Below are positions 7,706 to 15,127 of a DNA stretch of 36,314 nt, piece after piece (position 1 is the stretch's first letter; each line of letters starts with the position of its first letter). Under the pieces are notes generated by a model that saw only the letters and a program-made list of their open reading frames with translations, had not been told where the DNA came from and made no database searches. Source of the DNA: an uncultured bacterium (GTDB lineage Bacteria > Bacillota > Clostridia > Lachnospirales > Lachnospiraceae); assembly GCA_947088515.1 (NCBI GenBank), contig CAMUHA010000009.1:1-36314 (forward strand), read 5' to 3'. Position numbers and translations under genes: made by a program.

Positions 7706-7872
7706 TCAGTTCTACCTCCACTTTAGCAGTATCCGCAAAGCCTCATCCTCCGCTCTTATCCGTCCTTTTTCCGCTCCCGACTCCATGACGAACTAAGCCT
7801 CATCCATAATAACCGATTCAGATGATGCACCTGCCGTAACTACATTTTTTATAAACAGCTTCGCTTTTACAC
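7706..7872 (-). other. Intergenic stretch before rnj with an ORF-like remnant
   Basis: The 167 bases between the DUF1292 stop and the rnj start contain an 11-bp direct repeat, AAGCCTCATCC, at 7738-7748 and 7795-7805. On the minus strand one frame stays open for about 53 codons except for one TAG (within 7788-7796). It reads VKAKLFIKNVVTAGASSESV before the stop and MESGAEKGRIRAEDEALRIL after it. There is no usable start codon or ribosome binding site for the first part. No promoter or terminator is evident. It may be a decayed small gene. Confidence 0.3.
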
Positions 7873-8127
7873 TTATCTAAGTTCCACATCCTCAAGCAGA
7901 TTTTCAAACACAGAGGCTACCGCCGCCATTTCTGTCTCATCGCTCACAATTTCGTAAACGCTTTCCTTGCCTCCCTGCCCGGAAACTTCCTTAAGTATCA
8001 GAGCTTCCCCATCGCCCTCCGGTACATCCGTCACCAGAAGGTAAGAGCTGCCGCCAAGCTTTGTTTGTTCTAACACATAAAAGTCTACGTTCTCCTGTGT
8101 ATCCAGCGTAAATTTTACTTTCTCCAA
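7873..8127 (-). CDS. DUF1292 protein (YrzB-like)
   Basis: A small acidic protein of 84 residues with the DUF1292 pattern: a beta-rich start (KVKFTLDTQENVDFYVLEQT), then YLLVTD and ALILKEV, and an acidic C-terminal helix. The function is unknown. It almost always neighbours ruvX and ireB in Firmicutes, as here. The start is TTG at 8127, directly after the ruvX stop codon, with GGGAG eight bases upstream, which suggests translational coupling. Confidence 0.8.
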   Translation of the reverse strand: MEKVKFTLDTQENVDFYVLEQTKLGGSSYLLVTDVPEGDGEALILKEVSGQGGKESVYEIVSDETEMAAVASVFENLLEDVELR

Positions 8128-8559
8128 TTATTTCTCTCCCTGTCCTTTACAATCCAAAAAACCCTGCAAAATAAGCACGGCTGCAATCTTATCTACAAAT
8201 TCTTTGCGGTTTTCCCGCCGTATTTTTGCTTCTATCATGGTTTTGTCAGCAGCCACCGTGGTTAATCTTTCATCCCACGTATGTACCGGCAATCCGGTGC
8301 GTCTCTCCAGCTTGTCCTTAAATTCCATTGTAAGTTCTGCCCTGCTTCCTAATGTATCATTCATATTTTTAGGCAGGCCCAGAACAATTTCCCCTATCTG
8401 ATATTCCTCAATCAGCGCTTCAATTCTTGCCAGCGTTTGGCGCAGTTTGTTTTCTTCTTTTCTTTTGATAATTTCTATTCCTTGCGCCGTGATAAGCAAC
8501 GGGTCGCTAATAGCCACCCCGACTGTTTTTGAACCGAAATCCAATCCCATGATCCGCAT
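8128..8559 (-). CDS. ruvX: Holliday junction resolvase-like pre-16S rRNA nuclease (YqgF/RuvX)
   Basis: A 143-residue RNase H-fold protein. The N-terminal MRIMGLDFGSKTVGVAISDP carries the first catalytic aspartate, GEIVLGLPKNMNDTLGSRA is the central family motif, and WDERLTTVAA and KEFVDKIAAVLILQGFLD hold later acidic residues. The family matures the 5' end of 16S rRNA in E. coli and was earlier proposed to resolve Holliday junctions. The ATG at 8559 lies nine bases after the ireB stop, so the ireB-ruvX-DUF1292 trio is one transcription unit. Confidence 0.92.
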   Translation of the reverse strand: MRIMGLDFGSKTVGVAISDPLLITAQGIEIIKRKEENKLRQTLARIEALIEEYQIGEIVLGLPKNMNDTLGSRAELTMEFKDKLERRTGLPVHTWDERLTTVAADKTMIEAKIRRENRKEFVDKIAAVLILQGFLDCKGQGEK

Positions 8560-8568
8560 ATTTATCTT

Positions 8569-8829
8569 TTATCTCCAATGATTATTTTTAATGTATTCTG
8601 TCAGCATTTCTTCTACCAGTTCATCCCGCTCCACCTTCATGATAAGGCTTCTGGCATTTTTATAACTGGTGATATATGTGGGGTCTCCGGACATAATGTA
8701 ACCAACAATCTGATTTACAGGATTGTATCCCTTCTCTGTCAATGCCGCATAAACTTCCGCAAGTATCTCTTTTACGCTTGTGGTATCTGTCTCTACCCTG
8801 AAAAATTGTGTATTTCCTAAATCCTGCAT
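8569..8829 (-). CDS. ireB: IreB family regulatory phosphoprotein
   Basis: An 86-residue protein of the former DUF965 family, with the hallmark segment YNPVNQIVGYIMSGDPTYIT followed by SYKNARSLIMKVERDELVEE. In Enterococcus, IreB is phosphorylated by the Ser/Thr kinase IreK and modulates cephalosporin resistance. I place the start at the ATG at 8829, preceded by AGAGGTGG at good distance. The GTG at 8838 overlaps that ribosome binding site. It is the first of the ireB-ruvX-DUF1292 trio. Confidence 0.9.
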   Translation of the reverse strand: MQDLGNTQFFRVETDTTSVKEILAEVYAALTEKGYNPVNQIVGYIMSGDPTYITSYKNARSLIMKVERDELVEEMLTEYIKNNHWR

Positions 8830-8891
8830 AAATGCCACCTCTTAATCACAACATCCGTTCGTTTTTATCTTACTCCATTTTTTCAGAAAAT

Positions 8892-10250
8892 TCAATGTAT
8901 TTGCGGACAAAACAGCAAAATATCCGGTTCAAGAAAATCCGTCAGCTCACCTGTCAATATCCGGCCTGTAAGCTGTTCATCAGTTTTTACCGCCCCACGA
9001 ATGTATTCTTTCGTATGACCCACCTGGTATCTCACACCATTTATTATTTTTTCTTCCTCAAATAGCACTTCTGTTTTCTTATGTAAATAATGTTCTCTGA
9101 ATATACCGGACATTTCCCTGCCAAGCGATAATAATCTGCTGCTTCTGTTCGTTTTTATACTTTCAGGTATCTGTCCTTCCATAGCTGCAGCAGGCGTTCC
9201 CTTTCTTTGAGAATATTTAAATATGTGCATTTCATAAAAGCCAACCTGCCTTAAAAACCCCACAGTTTCTTCAAACTCATCCTCTGTTTCTCCCGGAAAT
9301 CCCACTATTACATCTGTAGTTATGGCCGGCGCATCAAAATGCTTTCTTAATAAGCATACCTTTTCATAATATTCCCTGGCAGAATATTTTCTATTCATTC
9401 TTTTAAGCACCATATCACATCCACTTTGCAGCGAAAGGTGGAAATGGGGGCATAACCCGGCACAATCTTTTAGTCCCTGCACAAACTCCTCTGTAATGAT
9501 TCTGGGTTCCAGAGAGCCAAGCCGGATGCGTTCCATTACACCACTCTTCCAGACCGCCTGTATCAGCTGCAAAAGCCTGCTGCCTGAAAAATCATTTTCC
9601 CTTTCCATGCCATAGGAACTTAGGTGAATGCCTGAAAGCACTACTTCCCGGTATCCATTTTGTGCAAGACCTTTTACTTCCTGTATAACGTCCTCCACTT
9701 CACGGCTCCTGACCCTCCCTCTGGCATAAGGGATAATACAATAAGAGCAAAACTGGTTGCAGCCGTCTTGTACCTTCACATAAGCTCTGGTATGTCCTGC
9801 CGCATGGGTCAGATTCATGGGTTCATACTCTTTGGTATGGGCAATATCTATAATCGTTTTTCCATGCAGGGTTTTTCTTTCTTTTTCCTTCTCTTTTTTA
9901 TCTCTGGCCGCCAGATACTCTTCCAATATAGAAACAATGTCCTTTTTCCTGTTATTACCAATAGCAAGGTCTATGCTCCCATCCTTAAGCGCATCCTCCT
10001 GCCCTGTCTGCACATAACATCCTACCGCCACTACAACGGAATCAGGATTCATTTTCTTTGCCCGGTGAAGCATCTGTCTGCTTTTTCTGTCTGCAATGTT
10101 AGTTACCGTACAGGTGTTTACAATATATATATCGGCTTTTCCAGCAAATGGTACAATGCGATAGCCCTTTTCCTGCAATATTTGTTGCATATAGTCCATT
10201 TCGTATCCATTTACTTTACACCCAAGATTATGAAATGCCACACTTTTCAT
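8892..10250 (-). CDS. mtaB: tRNA t6A37 methylthiotransferase MtaB
   Basis: A radical-SAM methylthiotransferase of 452 residues that converts t6A37 to ms2t6A37 in tRNAs. The N-terminal UPF0004 domain has cysteines in NLGCKVN, NTCTVTN and VGCYVQ that hold the auxiliary Fe-S cluster. The radical-SAM cluster motif is CNQFCSYC, followed by IIPYARGRVRSR. A C-terminal TRAM-like domain ends the protein. The order of blocks and the VNTCTVT motif fit MtaB better than MiaB or RimO. Start chosen at ATG 10250, with GGTGG five bases upstream, over the TTG at 10262. Confidence 0.92.
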   Translation of the reverse strand: MKSVAFHNLGCKVNGYEMDYMQQILQEKGYRIVPFAGKADIYIVNTCTVTNIADRKSRQMLHRAKKMNPDSVVVAVGCYVQTGQEDALKDGSIDLAIGNNRKKDIVSILEEYLAARDKKEKEKERKTLHGKTIIDIAHTKEYEPMNLTHAAGHTRAYVKVQDGCNQFCSYCIIPYARGRVRSREVEDVIQEVKGLAQNGYREVVLSGIHLSSYGMERENDFSGSRLLQLIQAVWKSGVMERIRLGSLEPRIITEEFVQGLKDCAGLCPHFHLSLQSGCDMVLKRMNRKYSAREYYEKVCLLRKHFDAPAITTDVIVGFPGETEDEFEETVGFLRQVGFYEMHIFKYSQRKGTPAAAMEGQIPESIKTNRSSRLLSLGREMSGIFREHYLHKKTEVLFEEEKIINGVRYQVGHTKEYIRGAVKTDEQLTGRILTGELTDFLEPDILLFCPQIH

Positions 10251-10283
10251 ATCAGCCACCAATTTTTTTGTTTTGTTTTATCA

Positions 10284-10312
10284 TTGACTTTTCACTGTTA
10301 ACCCTTTACTAT
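10284..10312 (+). promoter_or_regulatory. Promoter for the HPr-like gene
   Basis: TTGACT (10284-10289), a 17-base spacer and TACTAT (10307-10312). A perfect TATAAT at 10310-10315 overlaps but would leave a 20-base spacer. The gene start follows about 40 bases later. It is the only plus-strand gene between 910 and 15128, so it needs its own promoter. Confidence 0.55.
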
Positions 10313-10353
10313 AATAGCATAAAGATATGAAGAGACGGAAGGAGGTTGTTCCA

Positions 10354-10584
10354 GTGAAAACAGTTCAGATTTCATTAAATTCAATTGACAAGGTAAAATC
10401 TTTTGTAAACGATATTACGAAGTTCGATTATGACTTTGATTTGGTATCCGGAAGATACGTAATAGACGCTAAATCCATTATGGGTATCTTCAGTTTAGAT
10501 TTATCCAAGCCTATCGATTTGAATATCCATGCAGAAGAAAACATTAATGAGGTTCTTGACACATTAAAGCCTTACATGATTTAA
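10354..10584 (+). CDS. HPr/Crh-like protein without the active-site histidine
   Basis: A 76-residue HPr-fold protein. The C-terminal half has the family block YVIDAKSIMGIFSLDLSKPI, including the serine (residue 41, in AKSIMG) that corresponds to Ser46 of HPr, the target of HPr kinase. The N-terminal half lacks the GLHARPA loop: the histidine phosphorylated by PTS enzyme I is replaced in ISLNSIDKVKSF. This matches the logic of Crh, which cannot pass phosphate to sugars but can act with CcpA. The start is GTG at 10354, with GGAGG eight bases upstream; the ATG at 10327 has none. It is monocistronic, with its own promoter and terminator. A regulatory role is inferred. Confidence 0.8.
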   Translation: MKTVQISLNSIDKVKSFVNDITKFDYDFDLVSGRYVIDAKSIMGIFSLDLSKPIDLNIHAEENINEVLDTLKPYMI

Positions 10585-10594
10585 GGAACATAGT

Positions 10595-10622
10595 GAGCTG
10601 GCAGCTGGCCAGCTCTTTTTTC
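10595..10622 (+). terminator. Intrinsic terminator of the HPr-like gene
   Basis: A 7-bp stem GAGCTGG/CCAGCTC (10595-10601 with 10609-10615) and a 7-base loop are followed by a run of T. The T tract is only on the plus-strand side, so it ends the HPr-like transcript; convergent thiI ends seven bases beyond. Confidence 0.85.
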
Positions 10623-10628
10623 TTTGCT

Positions 10629-11813
10629 CTATTCCCATTTAACAATCATTACTTCGTCCATATCCAGCGCCTGCTGCACCAGTTTATCTATTTTTTCCTC
10701 CAGATTTTGTTCATGCCGCTTAACTACATTTAAATTGGGCTTGGTCACAGGATGTTTCGCCACAAAGATTGTACAGCAATCCTCAAAAGGCAGAATTGAG
10801 GTTTCATAGGTTCCTATCTTTTCTGCAATATCCACGATTTCCATCTTATCAAAACCAATCAGCGGCCGGAACACAGGAAGGGTGCATACCTCATTTGTTA
10901 CAGCAAGAGAGTGTACCGTCTGAGAAGCCACCTGTCCAATGCTTTCCCCCGTAATAAGGCCAAGACAGTCATTCTTCTTTGCAATCATCTCCGCAATCCG
11001 CATCATATATCTGCGCATAATGATTGTAAGCTCTTCATGAGGACACTTTTCATAAATATATAGCTGTATCTCTGTAAAATTAATAACATGAAGATAAACA
11101 GGACCTGCATAGCGGGCCACCTGTTTTGCCAGGTCAATGACCTTTTGTTTTGCCCTGTCACTTGTATAAGGAGGCGCATGAAAATAAACCGCATCTATCT
11201 TTACCCCTCTTTTGGCAATCATATAACCAGCCACCGGAGAATCAATTCCCCCTGATAAAAGGAGCATTGCCTTGCCGTTACTTCCCACCGGCATTCCCCC
11301 CGGACCTGGTATTTCAATAGAATAAATATATATTTTTTCACGGATTTCCACGTGCAGCATTACATCCGGATGATGTACGTCCACCTTCATTTCGGGAAAG
11401 GCGGAAAGCACCCGGCTCCCCAGCTCCTTATTCAGGTCAACAGAATTTATTGGATAATTTTTTCTTGCCCTTCTTGCCTGTACCTTAAACGTAATATGCT
11501 TGTCCTCATATACTTTATCCACATAATCTGTCACTGTATCCGCCAGCTTTTCAAATCCCTCATCCTCCACATGAATAACAGGGCAGATACCCGATATGCC
11601 GAACACAGTCCTTAAGTTGTCCACAGTTTCCTCATAATCAAACTCTGTCAATGCATGTACATAAATCCGTCCGTCTGTTCTTGACACCTTAAACTCCCCT
11701 TCGCACCTTTTCAGTGCATACTTCACCTGCTGGGCCAAGGCTTCTTCGAACAGATATTTATTCTTTCCCTTTACGCCAATCTCCGCATATTTTATCAAAA
11801 ATACAGTAAACAT
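10629..11813 (-). CDS. thiI: tRNA 4-thiouridine synthetase ThiI (no rhodanese domain)
   Basis: A 394-residue sulfurtransferase that makes 4-thiouridine at tRNA position 8, and in some species supplies sulfur for thiazole synthesis. An N-terminal ferredoxin-like region (YAEIGVKGKN) and a THUMP domain (to about 165) bind tRNA. The PP-loop ATP pyrophosphatase motif SGGIDSPVAGYM is at residues 187-198, and FEDCCTIFVAKHPVTKP is the conserved late block. The C-terminal rhodanese extension found in E. coli is absent, as is usual in Firmicutes, so sulfur must come directly from the cysteine desulfurase encoded upstream. Start ATG 11813, with AGAGG upstream. A 154-base gap with a palindromic element separates the two genes. 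Confidence 0.95.
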   Translation of the reverse strand: MFTVFLIKYAEIGVKGKNKYLFEEALAQQVKYALKRCEGEFKVSRTDGRIYVHALTEFDYEETVDNLRTVFGISGICPVIHVEDEGFEKLADTVTDYVDKVYEDKHITFKVQARRARKNYPINSVDLNKELGSRVLSAFPEMKVDVHHPDVMLHVEIREKIYIYSIEIPGPGGMPVGSNGKAMLLLSGGIDSPVAGYMIAKRGVKIDAVYFHAPPYTSDRAKQKVIDLAKQVARYAGPVYLHVINFTEIQLYIYEKCPHEELTIIMRRYMMRIAEMIAKKNDCLGLITGESIGQVASQTVHSLAVTNEVCTLPVFRPLIGFDKMEIVDIAEKIGTYETSILPFEDCCTIFVAKHPVTKPNLNVVKRHEQNLEEKIDKLVQQALDMDEVMIVKWE

Positions 11814-11864
11814 ACATCCTCTTTTCTAAACGTAACACCCCATTATTTTCTGATTGAAAGTGTT

Positions 11865-11958
11865 GCATCTGTCCTGCCGGCGCCTTGGTAGGCAGAAACA
11901 TTTGAGACTGCCTAAACCAGGCGTCTTCGGATTTCCCAGGTTTGGTCCGGACAGATGC
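11865..11958. repeat. 94-bp palindromic structured element between the desulfurase gene and thiI
   Basis: The ends are perfect 10-bp inverted repeats, GCATCTGTCC (11865-11874) and GGACAGATGC (11949-11958), flanked on both sides by TGTT (11861-11864 and 11959-11962), which resembles a target duplication. Inside, TAGGCAG/CTGCCTA (11889-11895 with 11908-11914) form a second perfect stem. The segment CCAGGCG (11917-11923) can pair either with CGCCTTGG (11881-11888) or, within AAACCAGG, with CCAGGTTT (11936-11943), giving two exclusive folds. The plus-strand side ends in TTTTCTTTT. It could be a small mobile palindrome (MITE-like), a leader RNA of thiI or a plus-strand small RNA. I recognise no known riboswitch class in it. 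Confidence 0.6.
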
Positions 11959-11967
11959 TGTTTTCTT

Positions 11968-13122
11968 TTAACGTCTGGTATATTTTCTAAGCATAGGAAT
12001 TATATCATACATTGTCTGCAAAGTATAGTTTATTTCATCCATGGTGGTAAACACAGAAAAGCTAAAACGGATTGTGGAACCAAGCAGCTCCTGCTCCACT
12101 CCCATTGCCCGTAAAGTCGCCGAGGGTTGCGGTTTGCGGGCAGAGCAGGCGCTTCCTGCCGACACATAGATTTCCCGGTCCTCTAACGCATGGAGAAGAA
12201 CTTCACTTTTAACGCCTCTTATGGAAACACTGACCACATGGGGAGCGCCTGTTTCATCAAAATGCCCATTTAACACCACATTGTCAATTTTCTCTACCCC
12301 TTCCACAAAAGCTCTTTTAAGCTGGTAAAGCCTTTCCACCTCTTTATCCAGATTTCCATAAATAAGTTCCACAGCTTTTGCAAGCCCGGCCGCTGCAGGT
12401 ACATTTTCTGTTCCTGACCGGATTCCTCCCTGCTGTCCTCCGCCGAAAATAATAGGCTTTATCTTCACTTTTTCATCTATATAAAGGAAACCAATGCCCT
12501 TAGGCCCATGAATCTTATGGCCGCTGACAGACAACAGGTCAATTTTCATCTTCTTCGGGTAAATTCTGAACTTTCCGTACCCCTGTACGGCATCCACATG
12601 AAACAGTATTTTAGGATTCATTCTCTTTATCAGCGCCCCCGCCTGCGCAACTGGCTGAAGGGAGCCAACTTCATTGTTGGTGTGCATGATTGAAACCAGT
12701 ATAGTTTCTCCTGTAATGGCTCTCTCCAAATCTTCCAGACGGATACATCCCTTTTTATCAACTGGCAGATATGTTACTCTAAAGCCCTCTTCCTCTAAGT
12801 GTTTCATTGTCTGAAGGATGGCGGGATGCTCAATTTGGGTAGTGATTAAATGCCTTCCGCTACGGCAGTTTGCATGGGCGCACCCCCTGATGGCTAGATT
12901 ATCCGCCTCCGTTCCCCCTGAAGTAAAAAATATTTCTTTTTCATTTACTTTTAAATTTCTGGCAATTACGTCCTTTGCATAACGGATATATTTCTCTGCC
13001 TGAACGCCCTTTCTATGGAGACTTGAGGAATTTCCGTAGTCTTCACACATAATCTGGGTCATCAGGGCAGCTACCTCGTCAAAGCATCTGGTGGTTGCCG
13101 AATTATCTAAATATACCTCCAT
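11968..13122 (-). CDS. Cysteine desulfurase (NifS/IscS family)
   Basis: A 384-residue PLP enzyme that removes sulfur from cysteine to form a protein persulfide. The N-terminal YLDNSATTR is the class V start motif, TSGGTEADNLAI binds PLP phosphate, and SVSGHKIHGPKGIGFLY holds the Schiff-base lysine. The catalytic cysteine lies in SAGSACSARKPQPS, in the long flexible loop typical of group I (IscS/NifS) enzymes. Located directly upstream of thiI, it is probably the dedicated sulfur donor for tRNA thiolation. Start ATG 13122, with AAAGG upstream. No scaffold gene (iscU) is nearby, which also favours the ThiI partnership over general Fe-S assembly. Confidence 0.93.
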   Translation of the reverse strand: MEVYLDNSATTRCFDEVAALMTQIMCEDYGNSSSLHRKGVQAEKYIRYAKDVIARNLKVNEKEIFFTSGGTEADNLAIRGCAHANCRSGRHLITTQIEHPAILQTMKHLEEEGFRVTYLPVDKKGCIRLEDLERAITGETILVSIMHTNNEVGSLQPVAQAGALIKRMNPKILFHVDAVQGYGKFRIYPKKMKIDLLSVSGHKIHGPKGIGFLYIDEKVKIKPIIFGGGQQGGIRSGTENVPAAAGLAKAVELIYGNLDKEVERLYQLKRAFVEGVEKIDNVVLNGHFDETGAPHVVSVSIRGVKSEVLLHALEDREIYVSAGSACSARKPQPSATLRAMGVEQELLGSTIRFSFSVFTTMDEINYTLQTMYDIIPMLRKYTRR

Positions 13123-13179
13123 AATTTCACTGGCCTTTCTAAACAGAGTATTCGTTTTTATCCTACTATTACTATATGA

Positions 13180-13920
13180 TTATTGCTCCAAATGGTACAT
13201 CAATATAGAAAGAACTGTCATCCCGGCCGTCTCTGTCCGCAAAATACGTTTTCCTAAAGTAATGGGCATAGCCCCTTCCTTTACCGCCTCCTCAATCTCG
13301 TCATTACCAAAACCGCCTTCCGGCCCGATAAATACTGCGATGTCCTCTCCCGGTTTAAGGCTATCAAAAATTTGCCTGGTTTTTTCTATATCTTCTGCCA
13401 GTTCATAAGGAATTATCCTCTTTAACGCACATTTACTGTAATGTAATGCTTCCTGGAAGCTCATGACCTCTTTTACCTGTGGTATAATCCTTCTTTTGCT
13501 TTGTCCGGCTGCCGCTTCTGCAATTTTCTGCCATCTTGCAATTTTATTTTCCGCCTTCTTTTTATCCAGTTTTACTACTGCGCGCTTTGATACTACTGGT
13601 ATAATCTCAAATGCTCCAAGCTCCACCGCCTTCTGGATGACCAGCTCCATTTTATCTCCTTTGGGAAGGCCCTGGAAAAGATAAATTTTGGATGGAAGCT
13701 CCACTCCTTCCTCTTTCACAAAGCGAAGCTCACAAATTATTTCTTCTTCCCCAAGTTCTTCAATTCCGCAGCGGTACTCCTTTCCATCCTGGCCGTTACT
13801 TACAGAAATTTCTTCCCCCGGTTTCATGCGCAGTACATTTTTAATATGATTTACGTCTCTTCCTGTAATTATAATCTGCTTCCCTTGAATCTGTTCCGGC
13901 TCTACAAAGAACTGGTGCAT
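13180..13920 (-). CDS. rsmE: 16S rRNA m3U1498 methyltransferase RsmE
   Basis: A 246-residue SPOUT-class methyltransferase that methylates N3 of U1498 in 16S rRNA. The N-terminal PUA-like part (HQFFVEPEQI, HIKNVLRMKPGEEISV) is followed by the SPOUT domain with LVIQKAVELGAFEIIPV, KIAEAAAGQSKRRIIPQV, FIGPEGGFGNDEIEEA and ILRTETAGMTVLSIL, which form the knot and SAM site. The ATG at 13920 has GGGGGAGGA seven bases upstream and is preferred to the TTG at 13938. It starts 24 bases after the prmA stop, the usual prmA-rsmE pairing in Firmicutes. Confidence 0.95.
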   Translation of the reverse strand: MHQFFVEPEQIQGKQIIITGRDVNHIKNVLRMKPGEEISVSNGQDGKEYRCGIEELGEEEIICELRFVKEEGVELPSKIYLFQGLPKGDKMELVIQKAVELGAFEIIPVVSKRAVVKLDKKKAENKIARWQKIAEAAAGQSKRRIIPQVKEVMSFQEALHYSKCALKRIIPYELAEDIEKTRQIFDSLKPGEDIAVFIGPEGGFGNDEIEEAVKEGAMPITLGKRILRTETAGMTVLSILMYHLEQ

Positions 13921-13944
13921 ATCACTATCCTCCCCCAAATAACC

Positions 13945-14958
13945 TTACATGGGCTTTCGCGCCACAATTCCGACCCATTCTCCCTGGTAATTCACCTCAA
14001 GTATTTCAAGACCTGCTGCTTTTATTGCTTCTGTTACTGTCTTTTCCTTGTCGTCAATAATTCCAGATGTAATGTAAATACCACCCTTTTTTAACTGGCG
14101 CACAATCACTGGCGTAAGGGGCGCCAGCACTTCCGCCAGAATATTGGCAGTCACAATATCATAACACTCATGTCCCACCTGATTGCGGATATTTTCTTCT
14201 GTTATAATATTACCAATAATCAACCGGAAGGCATCCTCTGGTATACCGTTTGCTTCTTTATTTTCCCTGACAGCATCAATGGCACATGGGTCAAGGTCAG
14301 TGCCTACAGCCCCCTTTGCCCCGAACATAATAGAAAGAATAGCCAGAATACCGCTCCCTGTCCCCACATCAAGAAGCATGGTATCCGGTTTCACATACCT
14401 GCAAAGCGCTCTGATACACAGCTGAGTCGTGTCGTGCATTCCTGTCCCGAACGCAGTGCCTGGGTCAATGTGGAGAATCATTTTGTCCTTATCCTTTGGC
14501 TTTACTTCTTCCCAGGAGGGAACAACCAATACATCTCCGATTGTAAACTGGTGAAAGTATTGTTTCCAGTTGTTAATCCAGTCAATGTCCTCCGTCTCCT
14601 CCAGCGCAATCGTTCCCTCTCCAATATCCAAAAACTCCTGAAGTTCCAGCAGCTGCACTTTAACACTTTCCAAAATTTCTTCTGCTGTAGTTTCCTCCCC
14701 ATTTAAAACCAATGCAGGGTATCCGCTACCCGCTGCCTGTTCTCCCTCTTTTTCTTCCACAAAAAAGCTTAAGTAAGCAATTCCATCATCTTTAGGCCCT
14801 TCAGGAATAATATCTACAAACATCTCTTCCTTTTCAAGTGCAGTAAGCGGAACCTTGTCCTCAATCTGCGCCCCCTCAAGCCCTATGTCATATAAGGCGC
14901 TGATAATAATGTCTTCTGCCTCTGTTGTTGTTTTTATTCTAAATTTCATCCATTTCAT
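13945..14958 (-). CDS. prmA: Ribosomal protein L11 methyltransferase PrmA
   Basis: A 337-residue SAM-dependent enzyme that trimethylates lysine and N-terminal amino groups of ribosomal protein L11. The N-terminal substrate domain is followed by the methyltransferase fold: HIDPGTAFGTGMHDTTQLC, LLDVGTGSGILAILS (SAM motif I), VGTDLDPCAIDAV and the catalytic block VTANILAEVLAPL. The ATG at 14958 has GAGGGTGG six bases upstream and is kept over the ATG three codons later. It is the first gene of the prmA-rsmE-desulfurase-thiI run. The 169 bases upstream are shared with divergent nudC; I see no convincing promoter for prmA there. Confidence 0.95.
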   Translation of the reverse strand: MKWMKFRIKTTTEAEDIIISALYDIGLEGAQIEDKVPLTALEKEEMFVDIIPEGPKDDGIAYLSFFVEEKEGEQAAGSGYPALVLNGEETTAEEILESVKVQLLELQEFLDIGEGTIALEETEDIDWINNWKQYFHQFTIGDVLVVPSWEEVKPKDKDKMILHIDPGTAFGTGMHDTTQLCIRALCRYVKPDTMLLDVGTGSGILAILSIMFGAKGAVGTDLDPCAIDAVRENKEANGIPEDAFRLIIGNIITEENIRNQVGHECYDIVTANILAEVLAPLTPVIVRQLKKGGIYITSGIIDDKEKTVTEAIKAAGLEILEVNYQGEWVGIVARKPM

Positions 14959-15042
14959 AAATTTCCACCCTCGTTAATAACCAGTTATTGTGCATAGCGC
15001 AGCCCCATAAACGGCAATAAGCATTTGGGGGCCGCCACAATA

Positions 15043-15071
15043 TTGACCTTGGAACATTTACATATTATCAT
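15043..15071 (+). promoter_or_regulatory. nudC: Promoter for nudC
   Basis: TTGACC (15043-15048), a 17-base spacer and TATCAT (15066-15071); each box differs from consensus at one position. The expected start gives a leader of about 50 bases, with GAAAGGAA as ribosome binding site before the ATG at 15128. Confidence 0.65.
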
Positions 15072-15127
15072 AGAAATAATCAGGCTGCCATAAAAATTAT
15101 TTCCAGACCTACGAAAGGAACAATAAA

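Noticed and set aside
11814..11967. TPP or other known riboswitch upstream of thiI
   Set aside because: The TPP core bases (CTGAGA, ACCTGATCTGG-like) are absent on both strands, and the patterns of SAM, FMN, glycine, cobalamin, c-di-GMP, fluoride and ZTP riboswitches do not fit.
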